A DNA stretch of 64,000 nt from Galbula dea (Eukaryota > Chordata > Aves > Piciformes > Galbulidae). The translations under genes were made by a program, and so were the position numbers. The DNA is taken from positions 552,816-616,815 of the forward strand of contig VWZX01009068.1 in NCBI GenBank assembly GCA_013399015.1, written 5' to 3'. Of this stretch, positions 47,134-57,618 are shown piece after piece; position 1 is the stretch's first letter; each line of letters starts with the position of its first letter. The notes beneath the pieces are model-generated. The model had not been told where the DNA came from, ran no database searches, and was given only the letters and a program-made list of their open reading frames with translations.

Positions 47134-47230
47134 TTCTTTTTGTTTAGTTGGTTTGGCTGTGTGGTTTTTGGTTTGTTTGTTTGGGAGGTTGTTGGGGGTT
47201 TGTGTGTTTTTTTTGTTTTTTTTTTTTTTT
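47134..47230. repeat. G/T-rich low-complexity tract ending in poly-T
   Basis: About 95 bases almost free of A and C on the plus strand (ggtttgtttgtttgggaggt, then 'tgttgggggtttgtgtg') end in a T run. Only two or three G runs reach three or more, so a stable G-quadruplex is doubtful. Confidence 0.7.
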
Positions 47231-47391
47231 AAGGGTTTCATGGTATTTTAAATGCAAGCTTTTCATTGAAATCTTTCTAATGGCTTCTAATGAAGAGTGG
47301 GGCAACCTGTGCATTAAGCTGATGTGAGCTGTACTCCCTTTTGTGGAAGATCTTACTATTTTAAAATCAAGTTTACTATTTCAAGTTCAGT

Positions 47392-47450
47392 TTTTATGCT
47401 GACTACAATTGACCTCAATGGGATTTTGGTCAAGACCTAAAAAGAAGTGT
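47392..47450. repeat. Possible ancient amniote repeat scrap
   Basis: 'attgacctcaatgggatttt' followed by 'ggtcaagaccta' follows the old amniote pattern cattgacttcaatgggctttggatcaggccct. One short, worn match only. Confidence 0.35.
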
Positions 47451-50400
47451 GGCCTTAGAGAATTTAGTAAGAAAACTAGACTTTTTACATTGGTTGCCTT
47501 GCATGTGCTCGCCCTCCTTGATATCTAGCTTTTTCATGCTATAAATGACTTGAGAGAGGAAAAAAAATCTCATTAGGGAGATGTTGCTACTAAAATTTGC
47601 TATTTCTCAGAAGCTCCATTTTGTTTAATGGAGACAAGCTCAAAACTGCCCTGTGTACCCTCAAAGAAGGAACAAGAGACTGAGAAAGATCCCCTAGATT
47701 ATTAAATACAATCATTTCCTATCATATTCAATTAACCCTGCCTCTAAAGACCTTGAATTTAAAGTACAGGGCAAGAGAAAAGAATTGGAAGATCAGAAAT
47801 ATGAGGAGCATAAATAACCAACCAGAGGATGTTTTTATGGCTATTTAACTGTTAGATCAGCACACTGTCAGTGCACCAGGAGTCTTTTTTTGTTGTAGTT
47901 GTAGGAACTATTTTGCCTTTGCCTGTGTTGTGATTGAACTGACTATTGCACCACTCTTAACACTAATTGTTTTATTCTTTTGAACTGCTAGGTATTGGCA
48001 GCTGATAAAATGTTTTTGTGGTGGGTCTGGTTATCTGATCTGGGAAACCATGTTGGACAGTACAAAGGTTCAAACCAAAAGAGGCCATCAACACCCTGAG
48101 TATATGAGAAATAAAACCACCACCAAAAAAAAACCCCACATGCATCATTATAAAATCATCTGCCAGGCTGCCTGATTCAACTTTTAATAGGCAGAACAGA
48201 GCCTAGCAATTAATGTCACTCCTATTTTCTTTGTAAATGGTGTGGGGTTTTTCCCTGCTTTGCACTAATTTACTTCATTAATACCTAAATCCCTTTCCAC
48301 TGGGATAAAGTTCAGTTCAATTCCTTTGAGTCTTAAGAAATGTCATGAGTGTGTCCTGCATCTTCCCATAAGAAGAAAAGAGCATTCCAAGATGCTTGTA
48401 TCATGATGTCACTTGAAACTAGAGCTGTGCATGTAAATGAAAGCAATACCCTTTATTAAAGAGGCCTGAGATGCTCTGACAAGGGTTGTATTCACCTGCC
48501 TTAAGTTAGTTGCCTGAAGTGTAGGCTAATTTCTTCTCTAAGCTATATCTGCTATCAGTATACATCTCCAGAGGCAAAGCTATTTTTTCTTCTCTTCCTA
48601 ACAATACAAGTAGAAATTTTGTCATTCTATTCAATCATTTGAATGTGATTTCTGTTTGCTTATGGAATTCCTTGCTACATGGAGAAAGAACACAGCTCAG
48701 CAAGGCAGTTGTCATGTGCAAAGGTGCAGGGGGCACAGCACTTAAGGCAATTTCTGTTGAGGTTTTTACATTTTTTAATGTACATCTGGGGTTGGAAAAG
48801 GCTCACCTGCCTATGAAGCAGCACTGTGACTTTCCTGTGTCTGGCCAGCCACTAAGAACATTACAACTGCACCCTGGTATGCCACCTTGGAAAGCTCTAA
48901 GTAGTATAAGGAAACACAGGAAAGAAAATCTGGGTTTTCTTCTCTTCTCTGACAAAGTTGCTAGCTCTGATATTCAGAAAACATTTAAGTGAGAAGAGAT
49001 GGGAGAGCTTTTCCACCTAAACTATCTTAGGAGCCAAGTTACCCTTGGGAATTCACTATCCTCTTCCAGTCAATGGCGAGGGATTAATCAATTACCTTGC
49101 TATGGATGCAGAAGACAAAAATTTAAATAATCATATTTAGAGAAATGAATTCCACCTAATTTTAGACTTAAAGAAAAAAATGGATACTTCTGGGATGATT
49201 TATGCTATCAGCCTATAGATGGTTGAATTTCAGTGATTGTCAGAGGGAGTCCCTATTTGTGTGGGTTATACTAGATGCTTTTTTGACAGCTTCAGCTAGA
49301 ATCCAGGACTTTTAAGATAAGTTTTATCTGTCTACAGATGTTTCCATTTAACCTCTAGTCTTTGGAACCAGTACAGAATTCTCTCAGTGGGAGAAATGAT
49401 TCAGCCAACATAGAAAGGTCAGTCTAGATGATCCTGACAGTACCTTTACCTTCCTTAGCTTTTCATTTTATGAAGATTTGGAAGTACCTGCCCTTTGTCT
49501 CAAATTAGCCATTGAGTCACTGACTGTAAGTATAAAAGACATCACAGTAAAGAGAATTTATAGACATTATCCTCCAAGTTATTTTGCATACATTAAGATT
49601 TTGCATATTCCACAACTATTACAAGAAATCTCCTAATAAATACAGATTTTAACTACCTTTGGAAAATAGTCAAGCCTTCAAATAAATTGCAAATGAACAT
49701 GATCTATGTTATCTGGGAGCACAGAATGCTCTCTTGTCTTACATTTGGACTGCACTTTGCACAATGAGAATCCTAAGTGGTACAAGAAGAAAAAAACAAG
49801 CAGAGATGGGTGGCATGTGAACAGCATGAATGTTTCAGCCTCATGTCTTTGTACCTCAGCACTCATTTCAACTCATATGCACATCAAATATGTCACCAAG
49901 TTGACTTTTAATCTACTGTTTCATTTTATACTGCTTCTATCATGTCATATAGCACTGTTAGTTATCTTCCTTAATACCAAAGAAAGAAAATAGTGCTTTA
50001 AAACTTCTGAAAATATGCACTTCTAACAAATACTAGGCTTGTTGGGAAGAGAATGGGGGAACAGGAAGTGCCAAATGAAGAAGACACTTTCAAATATATT
50101 TTCAGGAGATCCAGATGCTAACCTGTTTCTTGGCAGATTAGACATATAACAAGAAGCTTTCTTTTAAAGAAGGAGAGGCATTGCAGAAACTACAGCTCTG
50201 CAAACTCTCTCCGTCAGGACCAGATGTTGGATCTATAGCTCTTGTTGAAATACTTAAAATCTGGGTTTTTTTTTCTCCAGGTGGAACTAAACCAACAAAT
50301 TTGACCATGTATGTAGACATTTTCCCTGATGAGCACAATCACCAGGATCAATGCTGAGGGTCACTGACAGAGGGAAGCAGGGAAATTCCTAAGTATCCAT

Positions 50401-50558
50401 TTGCAAAGGAGCTTGTCCTTATTTTCAGCTAAGTCTAAATCTTTGCCTGATGGACACAATATAGTTAAAGGAACAGCACGGAAACTGCATTTGTAAGATC
50501 CCTCTCCAGAGCACTTTCCATTGCTCCATTTTGAAGTTTAAAGTCTTAGCCACACTGC
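47451..50558. other. Unique noncoding DNA
   Basis: A 117-codon plus-strand frame at 48639-48992 has no motif. 49400-49440 weakly resembles a CR1 3' end but lacks the diagnostic order. A/C-rich scrap near 48111-48138. No gene. Confidence 0.4.
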
Positions 50559-51135
50559 TCACTGACATGGGCACTGCTCTGTGCCTGTATGCATTTGGCC
50601 ATTTGCTTCTTTCTTTTCTGGACCCTTTCCAGTTTTACTTTGTGTTTTTTGACTTAAGAAGCAGAAGTAAGAAGAAGTAGTAGATGTGATCACTCCTAAG
50701 CTACACAGTTGCTTAATAACATTTTCTCTTTTATTTGCTATTTCTTCCCCAATAACCTGGCATTGTTTTGGTTTTTGGCTTCCTACTGCATAATCATAGT
50801 TTCTCAGTGTTATCAAAAGTAACTATAAGATATCTGGTTTGAGTTTTAATAAAACTCTGATTTGCATTCTTTGAGCTGTTTTTTCTGTCAATATCTAATA
50901 TAATTGTTTTTCTTTTCCTGTCACTCAAAACTGTGACCTCCTTCTTCCACTCTTCTTTGTCAACATTCCCTTTTACTCCTTTGGCTATATTGGAATCACC
51001 ATTAGCATTTGTCAGCTCACTGTCTGTATCATTTTCTAGACTGCCTGTGGACACATCAAAAAGCACAGGTTTTTGCAGAGATCCTTTGGGATTATGCTGG
51101 CAACTTCCCTTCACTATGAAAACTGTAATTATTTC
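50559..51135 (-). other. Two overlapping minus-strand ORFs, possible decayed coding remnant
   Basis: On the minus strand an open frame runs from a stop near 51135 to 50794 (about 113 codons, first ATG-like start being GTG at 51114). A second, in another frame, overlaps it and runs 50816-50559 (85 codons). Both are rich in K, N, S, T, D and E, with words such as SLENDTDSEL and TGKGPEKKEA that look like a disordered nuclear protein. A single frame slip near 50800 would join them. I recognise no family, see no good splice acceptor, and AT-rich DNA gives K/N-rich frames by chance. It could be a retropseudogene, an old exon or noise. Confidence 0.2.
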
Positions 51136-52954
51136 CTACTTTTTCTTTTCCAATTCATTAATCAGTAGTTAATCCATGGGAGGACTTTTCTTTTTATCCT
51201 ATGACAACTTAGTTTCCTTTAGAGAGAAATGTTTTCAAAAGCCCTTTGAAAATCCAAGTGTACTATTTATATGTGAGTTTAAGAAGTGTACTCTTAAAGG
51301 ACTTTTTTATGTATGGAAAAGTGACTTTCATGTCTATTTTTTTTTTCCTGTGAGTGGCTGCAATTATTTCTTTATGCTTTGTTTGACATTTTGATAATAT
51401 TTCCATGAAACTTCATTAATATTATAATGTCTGAAGAATAAAATGTCATTAATATTCTATGTGATATAATGAAATAGTTCATGATGTATTTCAAGATAAT
51501 TTCCTGGGGACCATTTTTGTGTTCTTAATCTCATATTTTATTAAAGTTATGGCTGGAATACTTTTTTTTAATCTTTATGTAATATTCCATCAAAATTTAA
51601 GAAGCTCTTTCGTATTTCATAATTACTTTGATGATTTTTTTTTTTTTTTTACTCTGTAGAACTCCACTTCTGTATTTGGGTTGTGTCCAGGGATGAAGAA
51701 TAGACACCTGTAGGTCTCTGTCTCTGTGGATAGTTTTCCACCAAGCAAACTGCATCTTGTCCTTGCCTAAGTTCTCAGCAGCTCAGAGATGTTGTGCTTT
51801 GGAGGTGGAAAGATGGTACTGATTATTAGGAAAATGAGGGAATAAAAATGTGAACATTTGATTTTGAAATGCCACATTTATAGCTTTTTTTTTTTTCCAC
51901 CAGGAACTGGGCAGAATGGAACTGAGAAGCAGCCTCACATACTGTGAGCTACATTGGCCTTCTAGGGCTATGGCAGCTGGGACTTGCAGAAGAAAAGTAA
52001 AGCTCTGTAGGTCATTCTGACAGTGGCAAAGCAAATCTCTTATCAGTGGAACCAAAACCACATCTTTTTGTTTGATTATTTTTTGGGAAGCTGGAAAGAT
52101 CACTAAAAGTTACCTGGGCTGCCAGGAACCCACATGGTCTCTTATGAGATGCTCCCAGGATAGAATTTGTCTTGTACTGAAAAAACAGCCCAAACACTTG
52201 TACTTTGTAATGGAAAACCCACTGCAAAGAGCTGCTGCAGCTTTTATTGCACTTCATATTTCTTGCAGACAAACAGGAGAAATACTTTTTGTCAGAAGCA
52301 GAGGGGTTAGCACTGTTCTCAGATTCCTTCCTCATTTGTGCTCTATTGTATTTCTATACTTCTACATTTTTGCAAGCTTCCATTCTGAAATATTTCCCCT
52401 GAAGAGTTTACCAGCTGCTAAGAGGTTACACTTTGTACTGGATAAAATGCCTACATAAATGGCTTTAACACACATATGTTGAACACTAGGATAAAATGCT
52501 ATAAAATACACCCCACACAGCGTTATGATGCAGTAGTCCCAAATGTACCTTATCCCATGCAAAGATAAAATACAGTGGATTGCATCTCACACAGTTCTGG
52601 GATATGCTGCTTTGAACAGCATCTCACAAAGAAATTCTATGAAACCTGTTACCTCAAGCAAAACACTGATCCATTGACAAGGCAAATTAATTTTGATGCT
52701 GTTAAGGTTTTGCAGTACTTGGTACATGTGTTTCTGGTAAGTTTTTACCAGTAGAATTTGCAGGGACAGTGGGGGACTGGGCTGTAGGATAGGAGACTGG
52801 AAGTTAGATGTGTGTGCAATGGAGTGAGTTAACAGGAAGGAGGACTTGTGAGGGGCTGATTCTCAAAGCAGTCATATTTTTGCAGCTGGGATACCCAGCA
52901 TGTGGGTGAGAATAGGTGTACTGAATTTGGCAAGGTGTTGGTAGTGGTGATGGC
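51136..52954. other. Unique noncoding DNA
   Basis: T run of 16 at 51635-51650. Frames on both strands at 51783-52458 (up to 128 codons) overlap one another and carry no motif. No gene. Confidence 0.4.
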
Positions 52955-53092
52955 TAAAGAGATGGCTTCTGTGAAAAGCTGCTAGAAGCTTCCCTCGTGT
53001 TTAATAGAACCAGTGTCAGCCAGCTCCAAGACAGACCTGCCACTGGCCTGGGCTGAGCCTGTCAGCAATGGTGGTAACACCTCTGGGATAGC
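52955..53092 (+). mobile_element. Endogenous retrovirus LTR fragment, avian ERVL-type
   Basis: 'gatggcttctgtgaaaagct', 'gctagaagcttccctcgtgt', 'gccagctccaagacagacct', 'ctgagcctgtcagcaatggt' and 'ggtaacacctctgggata' follow the order of a common avian ERVL-type LTR. Most of the family's CpGs have become TpG or CpA, so the insertion is old. I find neither internal viral sequence nor a second LTR nearby, so this is probably a partial solo LTR. Its ends are not resolved, and the family assignment is from memory. Confidence 0.6.
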
Positions 53093-55269
53093 TCTCTAAC
53101 TCCCTCTGAAGGTACTACTAGGCTACACTGTATGCAGTAATCCCCCAACCCACATATTGTGCCCTTATGTAGATTCTTGTATCCCATTGCTAAGTTTTAG
53201 AAAGCTATTCCACCACCCAGTTGCTCCCTCTCAGCAGAGCTGACAAATATGACAGTAGCATTTTAAAGGACATTTTTTCATCCTAGGGCTAAATGCAGTT
53301 CCCAAATCCTGAGTTCTAAAAATTTCCTCCTGATCCTGGGAAAACAAGGTACTGAGAGTGTGTGTGGAGCAACAGGAAAGATACTATCATGCACCTTTGT
53401 AGTATTTGTATTCCCTCCAGGTAATATTGATAAGACAGAAGGTAACTGTATGAGCTGTGTTACTGCACAGCTGGCCTCAAGGCTGCTCCCACTACACCAT
53501 ACAGGTGAAACCAAAGATGCTCCATGACCTACCAAGGTCATGCAGAAAATCTGTTGCAAAGTAGAAACTCCACTGAGCTGCCACATACCCAGCCTCTCCT
53601 CTGGTTTTCTTCTCTCCAAATGACACCAACAAAGCTTGTCAGCACCACCAGTCATCTACCACTCTGTAGAAATTTATCTTTTCATTATCATCCTGTAAGA
53701 TGGGAATGAGCTATCTGTTTGGCAGCAATCTGCAAGCTGCTTGCACATGGTATTCCATTTGTTACTAATCAATAATGATATAATACTAATTTCAATGGAA
53801 AGAATTGCCTTCAGTAAGAATACTTGTGAAAATATATCTGTGGATGCACTAAAAGCACAAACTACCCAGAATATACACACCAAGCTAAACATTTTAACTG
53901 TGGTTTCAATTTTTGGAGTAGTTACAGTTAGAATCTGTATATATAAAGTCCTACAGCTCTTGCTTTTTGAATGAATCAATCATTTCTTGAAGTAAAATAG
54001 GAAAAATATATGGTTTTGTCTTCCTCTTCAGTTGCTCACAACAGATGTGGGTGAAAATAAAAAAAAATCCACACCTCCTCAGATCTAGACAGTAGGAATT
54101 TATAAAATGTGAATGTGCCATCCAGGGTGAAGCTAAGAAAGAGGTGTGCTTAATCCTGGGACAGATTATTAACTCAATAGCCATCTTTTTCACTTGCCAG
54201 ACTGAATCAAATATAGCACTCTAGCACCCTATTCATGCAGTGACAGCTAATATCACCATATTTTAGCACATGCTTCTATGATTTCTGACGTGAAAGCTTC
54301 CTAAGATATGTTTAAGTTGCAGCACCTTAGTTTTAACTTTCCACGTCAGAATGGGATGAGTGTAGTGACTGCTCAGCAGTAAATGGGAAGGGAGCTTTCA
54401 TTATCCATTGTCTTGGGCTCTCTTCTTCAATACAAACAGTATCCTTGCATTGTGAAACAGGCTGGTGAGACAGACAGAGTCTGGCATTTTTTGAAGGAAT
54501 ATCTATAGTTTTCCACCCAACAGTTTTCTGTCACTCCTGCGAAACAGGAACCTTTGCTTTGGAATAACTGGTACTTAGCACACAGTTTTGTAGTGAAGAA
54601 GTGGATCGTATTGTCTCATGGCTTGTGAGTCAATGTTCCTCATAGTCACAGGGCAGTCAATGAGCTTTTTATTAAAAAACCCCAATAATAATAAAGCAAG
54701 TTACTGAGGGGCATCAAAGTATAGTGTTTCTTGCAGGGCAATTTCTGTCAAACATCAGTGCCCACAGCCCCATGAAAGCTGGGTAAAATTGATGGAGGGA
54801 TTCCTGAAGGCTCAGGAAACTTGACTATAACTTCATGGGAGTATCTACATTTGGACAGGTTTTAGTGGGTTTCAAAGGCAATTTATCCTATGTTTAAAGC
54901 TCCCCATGAAGGTCATTCTTGTTCCACCTTGCTCCTCTGACAGTCACCTTGAGACTTCTCACTGGGATGCTCAAAGTATCATTTCTTATCTTGGAAAGCT
55001 GGTTTTGCATCTGCTATTTATAAACACCTACATTCCTCTTTTTGCTTATAGGGCCAGGAAAGAGGAAGGAACCATCAGTATGCTGGTAGTTAAGTTAGAA
55101 TAAAATCAGATTTCAAATCAGAAAAGGCAGTTCTACCAAAATATTTCCTTAGAGACTTGGACTTGGGAAGCACCAGCCAAGGTGAACTGTGTGCTGCACC
55201 TCCGTGAGAAATCTCCTGCATCTCCCTAGGTGCCTGCCACTTCATCACAGAGCCGATTTCATCCTCCAC
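53093..55269. other. Unique noncoding DNA
   Basis: A 125-codon minus-strand frame (53278-53655) has a mixed composition and no recognised domain. Frames at 53674-53979 occur on both strands. No gene, RNA or clear repeat. Confidence 0.4.
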
Positions 55270-55370
55270 AAAGTTCCCCAGTTTAATGTTGAACTTTGTT
55301 CTGAGTACTTCCAATGAAAGCAGTTTCACAAACTTCTCTGGCAGCTGATTTCACTGTCTAAGCAGAAATA
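55270..55370 (-). repeat. Possible very old CR1-like fragment
   Basis: 'agtttcacaaacttctctgg' followed by 'cagctgatttcactgtctaa' resembles the antisense CR1 phrase accacctctctgggcaacctgttccagtgtctc. It is heavily diverged and has no tail. Confidence 0.3.
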
Positions 55371-56611
55371 AGATGATGAGCTTTGAGGGAAAGCTTTCTT
55401 CAGCTTCCATAGGAAAATCTGGCTTCTACACTGAAACCACCACACCACCTAAAACAGCTGATACACCCAGGACTACAGAGTGAAATGCAACAAAAAAAGA
55501 AGAGCACAACAATATATGTTTCTCTCAAGTAAGATCTTCTACCATGTATTGAATTTTCTGCATGCAGAAAATGTAAATACATGGGTGAGGCACTAAAATG
55601 TTCAAAGAACATATCCCCTTTGTGCTAGTCTGCACAAACTAAATAGCTATTATAAATAAATAATAAAATAAATAATAAAAGAAACACCAAACCCAAGAAA
55701 TTAATCCTTGGAAGGAAATAAAGCTGGTAAGAGAATAAGTTACATACTTGTCACCTAGACACTTGCAGTGTAGTAGTTAATGAACAGAACAAAAGCAATG
55801 TCTTGGGATTTTTTTTTTCTTTCATAGCTATGGACCAGGAAAAAAATGAAATTGAATTGAATAAGCTCTTGCTTAATTTATTGGATTAATTTTAAAATAC
55901 ACCTCATAATGACTTTATCCTCTGAGAAGTTTCAGAAGCTCTTAATGCTTTAAAGGCCAGATGCTGTACCGTGCTGTGTATACTCAGGCACAGTAGGTCT
56001 TACCAGATGAAGAAATAACATCTTTAAAAGGCTTTTGTGCTTCAGAAATGCACACATGGGTAATTTGCCTGACATTTAAAAAATTTAATTTAGGGTTCTT
56101 AGGAAAGAGACATAATTATCAAATAACATCTCACTTTCCATCCATAAAAATTCCTTAATGGTTCTAAATATGATGTGTACTCTTGACTCACAACCATGAA
56201 CTTTTAACACAATTAATTTAATTTGTAAATTGAACAATATGCATCATTAATGACTCACAATTTCCAATTTGCTGAACGGTTTCTGCCTCATGTCTCAGTC
56301 ATTTCAGTCAAGCCATTTGCTGTAGTTTTATGTTGCCTTTAGGTTTTGTGCAACTTTCTCACCTTAACTCCATAATGTCCAGTTTAGACTTCACTGCTGA
56401 CTACTTTTGGTGAGGACAGCAGTTGTCTTAAACAGTTGTTCACATGGATAATGCAGCTAAGTCCTGTATTCCCCTCTCTCTTTCCAAGTGATGTATGGGT
56501 TAAGATCTTAACTGGCAAATTGTACCCGAGCTGCAGCACTTGGCTATGCAAAGATATTTCAGACAAGATGATAGCAACCTAAAGTACACCCAAGGCTAAC
56601 TGATGTATGCT
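55371..56611. other. Unique noncoding DNA with an A/T simple repeat at 55651-55682
   Basis: An (AATAAATA)-like tract, then AT-rich unique DNA. 56160-56350 ('aatatgcatcattaatgact' and neighbours) has the AT-rich, homeodomain-word texture of conserved noncoding elements. No gene. Confidence 0.35.
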
Positions 56612-56945
56612 TAGATGAAGAGTGGCTGGAAAGCTGCCTGGGGTTATTTGTCAATAACTGGATGACTTGAGCCAGCAGTGTGCCCCAGTGGCCAAGAAAG
56701 TCAACATCATCCTGGCTTGTGTCAGCACTAGTGTGGCCAGCAGGACTAAGGCAGTGACTGTCCCCTTGTACTCAATGCTGATGAAGACGCACCTCGAATA
56801 CCAAGTTCAGCTTTAGGTCCCTCACTACAAATAGGACATAGAGGCTCTGGAGCATGCCCAGAGAAGGGCAATGAAGATGATGAAGGGTTTAGAGAACAAG
56901 CTTTGTGAGGAGTGCCTGAGAGATTTTGATAACTGAGATTCCTTA
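56612..56945 (+). mobile_element. CR1 LINE, ORF2 C-terminal fragment, sense, no 3' end
   Basis: 'gccagcagtgtgccccagtg', 'catcctggcttgtgtcagca', 'gtgtggccagcaggactaag', 'acgcacctcgaataccaagt', 'atagaggctctggagcatgc', 'ccagagaagggcaatgaaga' and 'gaggagtgcctgagaga' are CR1 ORF2 in order. In-frame stops (for example in 'agctttaggtcc' and 'aaataggacata') kill the frame. Recognisable CR1 ends near 56945 without the 3' UTR and tail, making this another copy that lacks the normally preserved end. Confidence 0.92.
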
Positions 56946-57363
56946 CTTATGAGGCAGCCCATGATGAAAACCATGTGCCCATTCTGAAGCCTAGGAGATG
57001 ATGAATGGAAAAGGTTTCCATTCAACATTGATGCACATGATACTGGGTCAAATAATTGGGTTTTTCAACATTTTAGGATGATGAGTTAGAAGAATTAATT
57101 ATTCCAGGAGTTGTAATTTTTTGTTTCCAGAGGTCTCTGAAATAAATATAAATATCTCTACCAGTAAGATGATACTTATTCTCCTAGTCGTAGCCTTAAT
57201 AAGTCTAGACACAGCCCAACAAAAGACAATTATTTAATTAATGTGAATTATTTAGTATTTTGTAGGATGGAGGCAGACAGAGGTATGTGGTGACAACTGA
57301 GCTATGCACTTAGCCATTGTAATGCAGCCATTACAATATTTGTCTTTTGTATTTTATGTGAAA
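56946..57363. other. Unrecognised and unique sequence between CR1 copies
   Basis: 56946-57030 could be scrambled CR1, but the order is lost. The rest is AT-rich unique DNA. Confidence 0.4.
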
Positions 57364-57618
57364 ACATAGAATAATTATAGTTAGAGAAGACCTCTGAGAT
57401 CATCAAGTCCAACCATCCACCCAACACTACCATGCTTAACACTAAACTGTGTTCCCAGACAAGTTTTTTAAACACTTCCAGGGATGGTGATTCCAGCACG
57501 TCCCTGGGCAGCCTGATAACCTTCTCAGGGGAGAAATTCTTCCTCAGATCTAATCTGAACCTCCCCTGGCACAGCTTGAAAATATTTCCTCTTGTCCTAT
57601 CGCTTGTTACCTGGGAGT
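57364..57618 (-). mobile_element. CR1 LINE, 3' end, antisense
   Basis: 'acatagaataattatagtta', 'gacctctgagatcatcaagt', 'cttccagggatggtgattcc', 'gtccctgggcagcctgataa' and 'cctcttgtcctatcgcttgt' are a typical avian CR1 3' UTR read backwards, of the same kind as the copies at 38.1 and 40.35 kb. About 255 bp, 5'-truncated. The 117-codon minus-strand frame over it is a by-product. Confidence 0.95.

Noticed and set aside
49380..49440. CR1-like ending 'gtcagtctagatgatcctga'
   Set aside because: The phrase alone resembles a CR1 3' end, but the sequence before and after it lacks the family's order and tail.
52072..52458. 128-codon plus-strand frame and a 107-codon minus-strand frame over the same bases
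   Set aside because: Mutual shadows with no motif. A simple low-stop stretch explains both.
53278..53655. 125-codon minus-strand frame
   Set aside because: Moderate GC and mixed composition, but no recognised domain, splice site or repeat. Insufficient support.
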